A DNA stretch of 64,000 nt from Amycolatopsis granulosa (GTDB taxonomy: Bacteria; Actinomycetota; Actinomycetes; Mycobacteriales; Pseudonocardiaceae): assembly GCF_011758745.1 (NCBI RefSeq), contig NZ_JAANOV010000001.1, positions 5,270,001 to 5,334,000 on the forward strand, given 5' to 3'. The notes beneath the pieces were generated by a model. The model ran no database searches and was not told where the DNA came from. It saw only the letters and a program-made list of their open reading frames with translations. Shown here in pieces: positions 19,345 through 28,218 of this stretch; position 1 is the first letter of the stretch; every line of letters starts with the position of its first letter. Both the position numbers and the translations under genes were made by a program.

Positions 19345-20348
19345 CACCACCTCCGCACCAGATCGGTCGCCGCACGCACGATGTCCGCCACCTGCGGCAC
19401 CGCGGCGCGTTCCAGCTGCGGAGCGTAGGGGATCGGCACGTCCAGCCCGCACAGCCGGCTGATCGGCGCACGCAGGTGCCCGAACGCGGGGGACTCGCCG
19501 ATGGTCGCCGCGATCTCCGCCATGAACCCGGCCGTCTTCGGGGCTTCCTGGACCAGCAACGCGCGCCCGGTGCGCGTCACATCGTCCACAATGGACTTAC
19601 CGTCGAGTGGCTTGAGCGAACGGGGGTCGACCACCGACGCCTCGATGCCGTCCGCGGCCAGCTCGTCCGCCGCCTCCAGGGACCGCGGCACCATCACCCC
19701 GGTCGCCACGATCGTCAGGTCGGTCCCGCGGCGCCGCACCGCGGCCTCACCGAGCCGGGCCGGCGTGGCCGCTTCCGGTACCGGGCCGCTCTGCTTGTAG
19801 AGCAGCTTGTGCTCCAGCACGATCACCGGGTTCGGATCCGCGATGGCCGCCAGCAGCAACGCCTTCGCATCCGCCGGGGTGGCCGGCATGACCACCTTCA
19901 GACCGGGTACGTGCGCGAACCACGCCTCCAGGCTCTGCGAGTGCTGCGCGGCGGCACCGGTGCCGGACCCGGCCGGTGCGCGCAGCACCATCGGCACGGT
20001 CGCCGCGCCGCCCAGCATGAAGTGGATCTTCGCGGCCTGGTTGACGATCTGGTCCATCGCCTGCGCGGTGAAGTCGGAGAACTGGATCTCCACCACCGGG
20101 CGCATGCCGGCGAGCGCGGCGCCGACCGCCGCACCCACGATGCCCAGCTCGCTGATCGGGGTGTCCCGGATCCGCTCGTCGCCGAAGCGGTGCACCAGGT
20201 CGCCGGTGACGCCGAACGCGCCGCCGTAGGTGCCCACGTCCTCGCCGAGCAGGAACACCCGCTCGTCGGCCGTCATCGCCTGGGCGAGCGCCTCGCGCAC
20301 CGCCTCGGCGTAGGTGAGGGTGCGGGTCTGCTCCACCACTGCCGTCAT
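19344..20348 (-). CDS. TPP-dependent dehydrogenase E1 component, beta subunit
   Basis: 334 residues with the usual transketolase pyrimidine-binding and C-terminal domains ([58 protein letters not shown]). It pairs with E1 alpha, whose stop it overlaps (ATGA). The type is that of acetoin dehydrogenase AcoB, pyruvate dehydrogenase PdhB or branched-chain BkdB; sequence alone does not separate these. It binds the pyrimidine half of TPP and completes the active site. Confidence 0.88.
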   Translation of the reverse strand: MTAVVEQTRTLTYAEAVREALAQAMTADERVFLLGEDVGTYGGAFGVTGDLVHRFGDERIRDTPISELGIVGAAVGAALAGMRPVVEIQFSDFTAQAMDQIVNQAAKIHFMLGGAATVPMVLRAPAGSGTGAAAQHSQSLEAWFAHVPGLKVVMPATPADAKALLLAAIADPNPVIVLEHKLLYKQSGPVPEAATPARLGEAAVRRRGTDLTIVATGVMVPRSLEAADELAADGIEASVVDPRSLKPLDGKSIVDDVTRTGRALLVQEAPKTAGFMAEIAATIGESPAFGHLRAPISRLCGLDVPIPYAPQLERAAVPQVADIVRAATDLVRRW

Positions 20349-21307
20349 CGTGCGTACACCGCCTCGGTCAGCGAGTCCGCCGAGGCGTCCGGCGCGGCGT
20401 GCGCGGCGCGGACCGCCGCCCGCACCGCGTCGCGTGCCTCGTCCCGGCAGGACTGGATCTCCTGGTCTTCCAGCGTGGCCGCGACCCGCTGCTCGAACCG
20501 CGCGATCGGGTCGCGCTCCCGCCACTGCTCGATCTCCTCGCGGGTGCGGTAGAGGTTCTTGTCGCTCTTGGAATGGCCCTTCCAGCGATAGGTGGTCGCC
20601 TCGATCAGGGTCGGGCCCTCGCCCGCCCGGGCCCGGGCCACCGCGTCGGTGACCGCGTCGTGCACCGCCTGCGGGTCGTTGCCGTCCACGGTCACGCCCG
20701 GGATGCCGTAGGCCGCCGCGCGTTCGGACAGCTGCTTGACGCGGAACGCGCGGCTGACCGACATGGACATGCCGTAGTGGTTGTTCTCGCACACGAACAC
20801 CACCGGCAGGTCCCAGATCGCGGCGAGGTTGACCCCCTCGTGCCAGGCGCCCTCGTTGACCGCACCGTCGCCGAAGAAGCTGACCACGACCTCGGACCCG
20901 CCGCGCATCTTCACCGCCAGCCCGGCTCCGGCCGCGATCGGCACGCCGCCGGCGACGATGCCGTTCGCGCCCAGGTTTCCGGTGGCCACGTCCGCGATGT
21001 GCATCGAGCCGCCGCGGCCCCGGCAGTACCCGGTCTCCTTGGCCAGCAACTCGGCCATCATGTCCGCCAGGCGCGCGCCCTTGGCGATGCAGTGCCCGTG
21101 CCCGCGGTGGGTGGAGGTGATGTAGTCGCCGTCGGACAGTGCCAGGCACGCGCCGACCGGCACGGCCTCCTGCCCGATCGACAGGTGCATGGTGCCGTGC
21201 ATGAGGCCGCGGGCGAACAGGTCGTCCACCGCTTCCTCGAAGCGCCGGATCGTCCACATGGTGACCAGCGCCTGGCGCGCCGCCGCGGCGTTGCCGATGA
21301 GATCCAT
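20345..21307 (-). CDS. TPP-dependent dehydrogenase E1 component, alpha subunit
   Basis: 320 residues. The TPP-binding motif runs from [17 protein letters not shown] to [10 protein letters not shown], and [13 protein letters not shown] is the typical substrate-channel segment. The length and N-terminus fit AcoA-type (acetoin:DCPIP oxidoreductase-like) E1 alpha as well as PDH E1 alpha. In this operon, behind a SAF oxidoreductase and a polyol PTS, it probably splits a keto compound derived from the polyol, giving acyl-CoA through E2. The start is 14 bases downstream of the oxidoreductase stop. Confidence 0.88.
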   Translation of the reverse strand: MDLIGNAAAARQALVTMWTIRRFEEAVDDLFARGLMHGTMHLSIGQEAVPVGACLALSDGDYITSTHRGHGHCIAKGARLADMMAELLAKETGYCRGRGGSMHIADVATGNLGANGIVAGGVPIAAGAGLAVKMRGGSEVVVSFFGDGAVNEGAWHEGVNLAAIWDLPVVFVCENNHYGMSMSVSRAFRVKQLSERAAAYGIPGVTVDGNDPQAVHDAVTDAVARARAGEGPTLIEATTYRWKGHSKSDKNLYRTREEIEQWRERDPIARFEQRVAATLEDQEIQSCRDEARDAVRAAVRAAHAAPDASADSLTEAVYAR

Positions 21308-21321
21308 CGTGTCGTGTCCCC

Positions 21322-22623
21322 TCAGGCCGGGATCAGGTCCCGCACGGGCGCGCCCTGCAGGAGGCGTTCCTGCAGGCGCCGCAGGGACGCGATCGTGGTG
21401 GTCTCGTCGACGGCGACGTCCGCCGAGGTCAGTACGGTGCCGGCCGGCACGTCGCGGAGCACGCGGGCGCCGGCGACCAGGCCGAGCGGCACGTGGCCGC
21501 CCTCACGGGCGGCGTCGGCGGAGTCGGTGATGCCGTAGACGGTGTCGCCACCGATGCCGTCGATCCGGTCCCCGGCGGCGAGGTTCCGCTTCGCCACCGC
21601 CAGCACCTCGGCGTTCCACGCCACCGGGGCGAGGCTCGGCGTGCGGTCGAGCACCGCCTGCGCGACCGACAGCGGCGCCTCCACGCTCGCCAGGTGGTAG
21701 GGCCGGTAGAACGTGTAGTACGGGCCGGGGCCCATGCCGAGGTAGGCCATTTCCTCCATGACCACCGGATCGTCGCTGTGGCCGATCACGAACACACCCG
21801 GCGCGACCGGTCCGGTGCAGTAGTCCACCACGCCGGTCCCGGTGAGCCGCCCGCCGTCGGCGACGGGCCGGAAGACCGTGTTCAGATCGTCCACAGTGGA
21901 GTACGGGCCGGTCATGCCGCGGCGGACGACCGCCAGGTCGGCGCCGTTGGCGAGCGCGGCCATCTCGATCATCGTCTTCGAGCCGTCCACGAAACTGGCG
22001 AGCATGTGCGGATTCATGCCCTTCGCCGCGGCCTCGGCGGCGACCGAACCCGGTGTCGCCGACGGGTCGAGCGGGTTGTTCTTGCCCTTGCCCGCGCACA
22101 CCACGGTGAACCCGATGTCGCGCACGTAGTCCACGAGCGCCTTGCACTCGGCCGGTTCGTCGCCACGGCACACGGTGTAGACGCGGCCCAGCCCGGCGGC
22201 CATCCGCGCCAGCAGCAGGCCGACCGTGACGTCGCACTCGACGTTGAGCAGCGCGATGTCCTTGCCGGCCAGCAGTCCCGCGAACGCGACCTGCGCACCG
22301 ACCTCCGGCACGCCGCTGGCGTCGACGATCACGTCGACCGGCAGGCGGGTCAGGGCCAGCGCGTCGTCCACCACGACCGGGCGCCCCTGAGCCACCGCGC
22401 CCGCCAGGTCGCCCTCGGTCGTCGCGCCGCGGCGGCCGGCGCGGTCGAACGCCCGCACACCGCGTTCCGGGGCGATGTCGGCGATCGCGGCGACCTCCAT
22501 CCCGTCGATCCGCGCGGCCTGCACCACGAAACCCAGTCCCATCTGGCCGGCGCCGACCAGCCCGACGCGGACCGGCCGGCCCAGTTCGCGTTCCCGGGCC
22601 CGCAGCCGATCGACGTAACTCAT
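21322..22623 (-). CDS. NAD(P)-dependent oxidoreductase with C-terminal SAF domain
   Basis: 433 residues. An N-terminal Rossmann fold ([20 protein letters not shown]) of the homoserine-dehydrogenase-like kind is followed by a long catalytic domain and a SAF domain at about 350-433 ([27 protein letters not shown]). Genes of this kind recur beside sorbitol-type PTS genes, so it probably oxidises or reduces the phosphopolyol brought in by that PTS. Further in-frame bases upstream of the ATG at 22623 run through two operator sites and are not coding. First gene of the downstream operon. Confidence 0.82.
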   Translation of the reverse strand: MSYVDRLRARERELGRPVRVGLVGAGQMGLGFVVQAARIDGMEVAAIADIAPERGVRAFDRAGRRGATTEGDLAGAVAQGRPVVVDDALALTRLPVDVIVDASGVPEVGAQVAFAGLLAGKDIALLNVECDVTVGLLLARMAAGLGRVYTVCRGDEPAECKALVDYVRDIGFTVVCAGKGKNNPLDPSATPGSVAAEAAAKGMNPHMLASFVDGSKTMIEMAALANGADLAVVRRGMTGPYSTVDDLNTVFRPVADGGRLTGTGVVDYCTGPVAPGVFVIGHSDDPVVMEEMAYLGMGPGPYYTFYRPYHLASVEAPLSVAQAVLDRTPSLAPVAWNAEVLAVAKRNLAAGDRIDGIGGDTVYGITDSADAAREGGHVPLGLVAGARVLRDVPAGTVLTSADVAVDETTTIASLRRLQERLLQGAPVRDLIPA

Positions 22624-22641
22624 CGCGACACCTTCCCCGTC

Positions 22642-22737
22642 TGCACATTTGTGCAATTCATTTGCACCACAGTGATTTCTTGGTACCACGGCCGCGTGGA
22701 TCAGCACAAGACTTCGCATCATCTGCACATTTGTGCA
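22642..22737. promoter_or_regulatory. Two SorC-type operators (TGCACATTTGTGCA x2)
   Basis: Identical 14-base palindromes at 22642-22655 and 22724-22737 (arms TGCACA/TGTGCA), 82 bases centre to centre, in the AT-richer gap upstream of the SAF oxidoreductase gene. A third identical copy lies at 25296-25309 in the PTS/HPr divergent region. The SorC-family protein encoded at 25650-26609 is the natural candidate binder; two spaced sites would allow looping. Confidence 0.78.
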
Positions 22738-22750
22738 GGCAGCGCAGGAA

Positions 22751-22790
22751 AAAAGGGCCGGTCTCCCCTCCGGGGGAAACCGGCCCTTTT
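22751..22790. terminator. Strong terminator hairpin after the PTS operon
   Basis: AAAAGGGCCGGT (22751-22762) pairs perfectly with ACCGGCCCTTTT (22779-22790), giving a 12-bp stem with T-runs on both strands. It follows the GutM stop at 22801 by about 10 bases and can work in either direction. It isolates the PTS transcript from the two operators that serve the downstream catabolic operon. Confidence 0.85.
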
Positions 22791-22800
22791 CCACGAACGC

Positions 22801-23190
22801 TCAGGCGGCCGAGCGCTGTCCCGCCGTCAGCCGGGACACCATCGTCAGCGCGTCCGCCACCGCCCTGCCCACCGCTTTCGACGGCGCCCGGCCGGCGAGG
22901 GTGCCCAGCGGACCCGTCAGCTCCGGGCGTTCCCGGAACCGCGCGAACACCGAGGCGCCCTCCATGGCCAGTGCCCGGGTCACGGTGTCCCGCCGCCGGT
23001 CGACGACCAGCAGGACCACCGCGCCCCGGAGCTTGCCCTTGGCGCGGCCGGACACGAGCAGCACGCCGCCGCGGTTCTCCTCGGCCGCGACCTGGTTGAC
23101 CACCCGGGCGTACCGCGCGTGCTGCCGGTAGCTGAAGAACCCGGCCACCGCGAACCCGGCCACCAGGATCGCGGCGGCCTGCCAGGTCAC
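22801..23190 (-). CDS. srlM: GutM/SrlM-family protein of the sorbitol-type PTS locus
   Basis: 129 residues. One N-terminal membrane segment (AAAILVAGFAVAGFFSY) is followed by a basic cytoplasmic domain (GGVLLVSGRAKGKLRGAVVLL). This is the GutM pattern; in E. coli GutM was described as an activator of the glucitol operon, although its anchor and small size suggest it may act with the transporter. The start overlaps the IIA stop (ATGA). Last gene before the terminator. Confidence 0.75.
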   Translation of the reverse strand: MTWQAAAILVAGFAVAGFFSYRQHARYARVVNQVAAEENRGGVLLVSGRAKGKLRGAVVLLVVDRRRDTVTRALAMEGASVFARFRERPELTGPLGTLAGRAPSKAVGRAVADALTMVSRLTAGQRSAA

Positions 23191-23564
23191 GTCCGGCCCC
23201 CGCCGCTCAGCGACAGCTTCGCCCCGGCCGCCGGCAGGGACACCGTGCCCTTCCCGTGCACCGCGCCCGGCAGCAGGGTCGTGCTCTCGTCCGGGTTGAG
23301 GTAGACCACGAGGTGGCCGAGCGTGTGCAGGTTCTCGTGCGCACGCTCGCCGACCGCGGTCAGTTCGACCTCGGCGTCACCGAGCCGGAAGATGTCCCCG
23401 ACACGCACCTCCCGCTCCGGCTTCGTGGCGGGGGAGTGCACCACGCTGACGCTTTCCAGCGCGTCCGGGATCGGATCGGCGTAGAGGATCACCACCCCGC
23501 CGTCCACCATGTCCTGCGCCTCCTCACCGGCTCGCAGGATCGTGCTCTCGTAGTACACCGTCAT
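23187..23564 (-). CDS. srlB: PTS glucitol/sorbitol-type IIA component
   Basis: 125 residues, the usual length for glucitol IIA. It opens MTVYYESTILRAGEEAQ and contains VGDIFRLGDAEVELTAVGE and NLHTLGHLVVYLN; the phospho-accepting histidine is most likely in that last segment. It takes phosphate from HPr and passes it to the IIB domain. The ATG at 23564 has GAGG 8 bases upstream; a GTG three codons earlier is less well placed. Eleven bases separate it from the IIB gene. Confidence 0.85.
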   Translation of the reverse strand: MTVYYESTILRAGEEAQDMVDGGVVILYADPIPDALESVSVVHSPATKPEREVRVGDIFRLGDAEVELTAVGERAHENLHTLGHLVVYLNPDESTTLLPGAVHGKGTVSLPAAGAKLSLSGGGRT

Positions 23565-23574
23565 CGTCGACACC

Positions 23575-24627
23575 TCACAGTCCGAAGCTCGCGCCCCAGG
23601 CGATGATGACCGCCAGCGGCGCCGTGATCAACCGGCTGATCAGCACCGCGGGGGTGCCGACCGCGACGGTCTCCGGTTTCGCCTCGCCCAGCGCCAGGCC
23701 CACCGGGATGAAGTCGCAGCCCACCTGCCCGTTGATCGCGAACAGCGTCGGCAGCGCGTACTGCACCGGCAGCGCCCCGATCGCGATCTGGCTGCCCATC
23801 AGCGTGCCGACCACCTGCGCGATCGCCGCGCCCGGCCCGAGGATCGGGGACAGGAACGGCAGCGACACCACCAGCGAGATCACCACCAGCCCGAGCGGGT
23901 TGCTCGCGATCGGGGACAGCACATTGGCGATTCCGCGAGCGATCCCGGTGTAGTTCACGATGCCCAGCAGCAGGCTGACGTAGGCCATGAACGGCAGGAT
24001 CGTCGTGAGCGTCAGCTCGACCGTCTGACGGCCCGAGGCGAGCATGGTGTTCACGAACGCGCCGACCGCCGACCCGAACTTGACGAACACCCCGGAGACC
24101 GAGTCGAACGCCCGCCCGAAGCCGGTCGAGGAGCCCCCGGTCACGGTGGCCGCCACGGCCCGCGCCGAGGGGCGCTCCGCCCGGGGCGGCACCGTCGGCG
24201 GCACCTGCCCCGCCGCGGGAGCGCCCGCTTCGGCGCTGTCGTCGATGCCGGCCGCGGTCACCTCCTTGACCCCGACCGCCGAGACGAACAGCTCCGCGGT
24301 GATGAACTTCGCCAGCGGCCCGCCCGGCGCACCGGGGTAGACGTCCACCGTCGGGATCCCCTTGCGCGGGTAGACGCCGATCCGGGCGGTGCCGCCGCAG
24401 TTGATGACCGCGGCGACCACCTCGTCGTCGGGCACCGTGGTGTGGAAGCCGTCGATCGCCTCCGCCCCGGTCAGCTCGGCGATCCGCGCCGCCACCGGGT
24501 GGATGCCGCCGCCGGTCACCGACAGCACCTTGTCGCGCTTGTCGTCGGACCGCAGCAGCAGTCCCTTGCCCCAGCCGCCCTCGCCGGGGCGGACGAACAC
24601 CGCGCGGGAGGTGTGCGTCTCCGTCAT
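23575..24627 (-). CDS. srlE: PTS glucitol/sorbitol-type IIB (IIBC1) component
   Basis: 350 residues. The N-terminal IIB domain (about 1-125) has VFVRPGEGGWGKG and the phosphocysteine segment INCGGTARIGVYP; then come a charged Ala/Pro linker and about five membrane segments (FMAYVSLLLGIVNYTGIARG, LGLVVISLVVSLPFLSPILG). It phosphorylates the incoming polyol with IIC. Starts in ATGA overlap with the IIC stop. Its order and domain layout match SrlE. Confidence 0.88.
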   Translation of the reverse strand: MTETHTSRAVFVRPGEGGWGKGLLLRSDDKRDKVLSVTGGGIHPVAARIAELTGAEAIDGFHTTVPDDEVVAAVINCGGTARIGVYPRKGIPTVDVYPGAPGGPLAKFITAELFVSAVGVKEVTAAGIDDSAEAGAPAAGQVPPTVPPRAERPSARAVAATVTGGSSTGFGRAFDSVSGVFVKFGSAVGAFVNTMLASGRQTVELTLTTILPFMAYVSLLLGIVNYTGIARGIANVLSPIASNPLGLVVISLVVSLPFLSPILGPGAAIAQVVGTLMGSQIAIGALPVQYALPTLFAINGQVGCDFIPVGLALGEAKPETVAVGTPAVLISRLITAPLAVIIAWGASFGL

Positions 24628-25259
24628 TTCGCCTCCGCCCTGGCCGCTTCGAACTGCCGGTCGAAGTCCGCGAAGACCTCGGTCCGCCCGGTTCGCCTGA
24701 TCATGAACGCCGTGATCCGCTCGGTGACCACGCCGCGGATGAAGATCACCACGATGCCGACCAGGAAGTACCGCAGTGCCAGCGGCACCGTCGACTGGCC
24801 GAGCTGGGACACCCCGTTGGCCACGCCCAGCCAGACGAACAGCTCACCGGCGTTGGCGTACGGGAAGAACGTGGTCACCGGGTGCACGAACGACACCGCC
24901 GAGTCGTAGAACGCCGGCTTGTGCCGTTCCGGCAGGAACCGGCCGAACGAGTAGGCCATCGGGTTGGTCAGCATGAGCACGGCCAGGATCGGCATGATCG
25001 TGTAGCGGGTGATCCACCACCGCGCCGACCACTGGACCGCCCTGGTGACCCGCTGCTCGCCGATGAACGTGGTGATCGCGTACATCGCGGTCAGCAGCAC
25101 GACCAGGGTGGGCAGGATGCCGGTCACCAGGCTGACGAATTGTTTGCCGGACGCGGTGAACAAGCCGATGAAGTGGCTGCCCAGCCATTCCAGGACACCG
25201 AGGGGACCGGAACTGGACCCGGTGTCCGCCTGCTGCGCCATTACAGCAAGCTCCTCCAT
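24624..25259 (-). CDS. srlA: PTS glucitol/sorbitol-type IIC component
   Basis: 211 residues with about four membrane segments (SLVTGILPTLVVLLTAMYAI; YFLVGIVVIFIRGVV) and a conserved TNPMAYSFGRFLPERHKPAFYDS loop. It forms the polyol channel with the membrane part of the IIB protein. AAGGAGG just before the ATG at 25259 fixes the start; the in-frame extension upstream runs across the promoter/operator and HPr region and is not coding. First gene of the PTS operon, directly behind the operator at 25296-25309. Confidence 0.88.
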   Translation of the reverse strand: MEELAVMAQQADTGSSSGPLGVLEWLGSHFIGLFTASGKQFVSLVTGILPTLVVLLTAMYAITTFIGEQRVTRAVQWSARWWITRYTIMPILAVLMLTNPMAYSFGRFLPERHKPAFYDSAVSFVHPVTTFFPYANAGELFVWLGVANGVSQLGQSTVPLALRYFLVGIVVIFIRGVVTERITAFMIRRTGRTEVFADFDRQFEAARAEAK

Positions 25260-25295
25260 ATTTTCCTCCTTGTCGGCCCCCTGACCAAACGTGTA

Positions 25296-25309
25296 TGCAC
25301 ATTTGTGCA
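25296..25309. promoter_or_regulatory. SorC-type operator in the PTS/HPr divergent promoter region
   Basis: TGCACATTTGTGCA, identical to the pair at 22642-22655 and 22724-22737. It lies 37 bases before the IIC start on one strand and about 78 bases before the HPr start on the other, so one site can control both divergent operons. Confidence 0.78.
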
Positions 25310-25386
25310 GTTCTTCTTCACGTTTGACAGTGATGTGTGTAACATGCCGGTCCAGCGGGTCACAACCCCCAACGCGAAGGAGCGAG

Positions 25387-25650
25387 ATGCCTGAGATCAC
25401 GGTTCGGATCGCCTCGCCGGTCGGTCTGCACGCCCGGCCCGCGAGCCAGTTCGTCAAGGCGGCCGCCCGGCACGGCGGACCGGTCTCCATCGCCCGGCCC
25501 GGCGCCGATCCGGTCGACGCGCGCAGCATGCTGTCCGTGCTGGGCCTGGCGATCGGGCACGGCGAGGAGATCGTGATCAGCGCCGAGGGCGACAACGCCG
25601 ACGCGACACTCGCCGAACTGTCCCGGCTGGTGTCCGCCCCGGACGCCTGA
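25387..25650 (+). CDS. ptsH: Phosphocarrier protein HPr
   Basis: 87 residues. The phosphorylated histidine is in GLHARPASQFVK (about residue 16), and a serine-site segment DARSMLSVLGL is present near residue 46, as in HPr proteins that can be regulated by kinase; no kinase gene is seen here. It relays phosphate from enzyme I to the IIA protein. AAGGAG precedes the ATG. Its stop overlaps the regulator start (TGATG). Confidence 0.92.
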   Translation: MPEITVRIASPVGLHARPASQFVKAAARHGGPVSIARPGADPVDARSMLSVLGLAIGHGEEIVISAEGDNADATLAELSRLVSAPDA

Positions 25651-26609
25651 TGCCACCGCCCCGGGAACAGCAGCTGCTGGTCAAGGCGGCGCGGCTGTAC
25701 TACGAGGAAGGCCGGTCACAGCACCAGATCGCGGACACGCTCGGGGTCAGCCGCTCCAGCGTGTCGCGGATGCTGACCGCGGCCCGGGACCGCGGGATCG
25801 TGCAGATCCGGATCAACGATCCGGCCGGCCGGGACCTCGACCTGGAGGGCGAGCTCGCCAGCCGCTTCGGGCTGCGCGACTGCCGGGTCGCGGAGAACGC
25901 CGCGGGGGAGCGGCCGCTGCCCCGGGTCGGCGAGCTCGGCGCGCGGTGGCTGCTGGAGAACCTCCACTCCGGACAGCGGATCGGCGTGTCCTGGGGCCGC
26001 AGCGTGCAGGCGGTCGTGCAGCACGTGCCGGAGGAGACCGCGCTCGACGTCGAGGTGCTGCCGCTGGTGGGCGGGCTGTCGTCGGTCGAGTCGGCGATCA
26101 CCGGGGAGGAACTGGTCCGCGACCTCGCCGCGCGGCTGGGTGGGGCGTTCCAGCGGCTGCACGCGCCCGCGTTGCTGACTTCCAAGGCGGGGCGGGACAT
26201 CCTGCTCGCCGAACCGTCCATCCGGGACGCTCTGGAGCGGGCGCGCAAGGTGCACGTCGCGGTCATCGGCATCGGTAACGTCGGCGTCGGGTCGTCGGCG
26301 GCGCTGGTCGACGCCCTGGAACTGACGCCGGAGGAACGCCGCGAGTTCGACGGGCACCAGCCGGTGGGGGACTTCTGCGCCCGCTACTTCGACGGCGAGG
26401 GGCGGCCGGTGCCCGGCCCGGTCGACGAGCGGGTGCTCAGCGTCTCGCTCGCCGACCTGGCCCGCATTCCGACGGTCGCCGGGGTCGCGGCCGGGACGGA
26501 GAAGGTGCGCGGCACGGCGGGCGCGCTGCGCACCGGCGTCCTCGACGTGCTGATCTGCGACCAGTCGCTGGCCACCGCGCTGCTGCGCGGTTCCCATGGG
26601 AAGGTGTGA
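25650..26609 (+). CDS. SorC/DeoR-superfamily sugar-responsive regulator
   Basis: 319 residues. The N-terminal HTH (YYEEGRSQHQIADTLGVSRSSVSRML) is followed by a sugar-phosphate-isomerase-like effector domain (GELGARWLLENLHSGQRIGVSWG; VAVIGIGNVG). SorC-type regulators usually sense a phosphorylated sugar or polyol. The ATG overlaps the HPr stop (TGATG). It is flanked by HPr and enzyme I, and three identical palindromes around these operons are its expected targets. Confidence 0.88.
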   Translation: MPPPREQQLLVKAARLYYEEGRSQHQIADTLGVSRSSVSRMLTAARDRGIVQIRINDPAGRDLDLEGELASRFGLRDCRVAENAAGERPLPRVGELGARWLLENLHSGQRIGVSWGRSVQAVVQHVPEETALDVEVLPLVGGLSSVESAITGEELVRDLAARLGGAFQRLHAPALLTSKAGRDILLAEPSIRDALERARKVHVAVIGIGNVGVGSSAALVDALELTPEERREFDGHQPVGDFCARYFDGEGRPVPGPVDERVLSVSLADLARIPTVAGVAAGTEKVRGTAGALRTGVLDVLICDQSLATALLRGSHGKV

Positions 26610-26612
26610 GGC

Positions 26613-28214
26613 ATGGCGGAAACAAGGCTGTCCGGCGTCGCGGTGAGCCCGGGGCGCGCACGCGGACCCGTGGTACGGGTCGCCGAGCCGCTCGGTGAGC
26701 CCCCGCGGACCCCGGCCCCGGCCGATCCGGCCGCCGACGCGGCGCGGATCGGCCCGGCCGCGGCGGCCGTGGCGCAGCGGCTGGAAGACCTCGCCGCCGC
26801 CGCCCAGGGCGAAGCGGCGGACATCCTGTTCACCACGGCCGCGATGGCCAACGACCCGGGACTGGTCGGCGAAGCCGAACGACTGGTCACCGTCGAGGGG
26901 CTGCCCGCACCCCGCGCCGTCTACGACGCCGCCGGTGGGTTCGCGCGATCGCTGGCCGCCGCGGGCGGGTACCTGGCCGAGCGCGTGCGCGACATCCAGG
27001 ACGTGCGGGACCGCATCGTCGCCGAACTGCTCGGCGTCTCCCCGCCGGGCGTGCCGGAGCTGGACTCCCCGAGCGTGCTGGTCGCCCGCGACCTCGCGCC
27101 GGCCGACACCGCCGGGCTCGAACCGGCGAAGGTGCTGGCGCTGGTCACCGAACAGGGCGGGCCGACCAGCCACACCGCCATCCTCGCGCGGGCGCTCGGC
27201 ATTCCGGCGGTCGTCGCGGTGCGCGGGCTGCTGGAGCTCGACGCCGAGGCCCTCCTCGTCGACGGTGACACCGGCGTGGTCGAGCCCGCCGACCCGCGCG
27301 CGCCGGTGGTGACCGCCGACCGGCAGGCGGGGGCGGAGTGGAACGGGGTGGGCGAGACCGCGGACGGGCACCGCGTCAGGATCCTCGCCAACGTGGGCTC
27401 GGTGGCCGACGCGCGGGCCGCCGCGGACGCCGGCGCCGAGGGCGTGGGGTTGTTCCGCACCGAGTTCTGCTACCTGGACGCGCCGTCCGAGCCGTCCGCC
27501 GACGAGCAGCGCGCCGCCTACGCGGCGATCCTCGCGCCGTTCGCGGGGAAGCCGGTGGTGGTGCGGACCCTCGACGCGGGCGCCGACAAACCGCTGGCCT
27601 TCCTGGCCCCCGATCCCGAACCGAACCCCGCGCTGGGGGTGCGCGGCCTGCGGGTCGCGCGCGAGCGGCCGGAGGTGCTGGACCGCCAGCTCGCGGCGAT
27701 CGCCGCGGCGGCCGCGGAGTCGGGGGCCGAGGTGTCGGTGATGGCGCCGATGGTGGCGACCGCCGAGGAGGCCGCCTGGTTCGCCGGTCGGGTCCGGGCC
27801 GCGGGCATCGCCCGGGCCGGCGTGATGATCGAGATCCCGGCGGCGGCGCTGGCCGCGCGCGAGATCCTCGAGGTGACCGACTTCGTCTCGGTGGGCACCA
27901 ACGACCTCGCGCAGTACACCTTCGCGGCGGACCGCCAGCTCGGTGCCGTGGCGGCCCTGAACGATCCGTGGCAGCCCGCGCTGCTCCGGTTGATCGCGCT
28001 GGTCGGGGAGGCGGCGCGGGCGACGGGCAAACCGGCCGGGGTGTGCGGTGAGGCGGCGGCGGACCCGCGGCTGGCCCGCGTGCTGACCGGTCTCGGCATC
28101 ACCAGCCTGTCCATGAACGCCGCGGCGATCAGGTCCGTCGGGGCGAGCCTGGCCGAGGTGGGTTTCGCCGACTGCGAGGCGGCCGCCCGCGGCGCGCTCA
28201 CCGGGAAGCGCTGA
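26613..28214 (+). CDS. ptsI: Phosphoenolpyruvate-protein phosphotransferase (PTS enzyme I)
   Basis: 533 residues. The phosphohistidine is in GGPTSHTAILARALGIP (about residue 188), and the C-terminal PEP site includes EGVGLFRTEFCYLD, VMIEIPAAAL, SVGTNDLAQYTFAADR and GVCGEAAADP. It starts the phosphate relay from PEP. The ATG follows the regulator by 3 bases. Shorter than enteric enzyme I (about 575) mainly in the N-terminal helical domain. That enzyme I and HPr sit beside one PTS suggests the transport system carries its own general components. Confidence 0.92.
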   Translation: MAETRLSGVAVSPGRARGPVVRVAEPLGEPPRTPAPADPAADAARIGPAAAAVAQRLEDLAAAAQGEAADILFTTAAMANDPGLVGEAERLVTVEGLPAPRAVYDAAGGFARSLAAAGGYLAERVRDIQDVRDRIVAELLGVSPPGVPELDSPSVLVARDLAPADTAGLEPAKVLALVTEQGGPTSHTAILARALGIPAVVAVRGLLELDAEALLVDGDTGVVEPADPRAPVVTADRQAGAEWNGVGETADGHRVRILANVGSVADARAAADAGAEGVGLFRTEFCYLDAPSEPSADEQRAAYAAILAPFAGKPVVVRTLDAGADKPLAFLAPDPEPNPALGVRGLRVARERPEVLDRQLAAIAAAAAESGAEVSVMAPMVATAEEAAWFAGRVRAAGIARAGVMIEIPAAALAAREILEVTDFVSVGTNDLAQYTFAADRQLGAVAALNDPWQPALLRLIALVGEAARATGKPAGVCGEAAADPRLARVLTGLGITSLSMNAAAIRSVGASLAEVGFADCEAAARGALTGKR

Positions 28215-28218
28215 CCGG

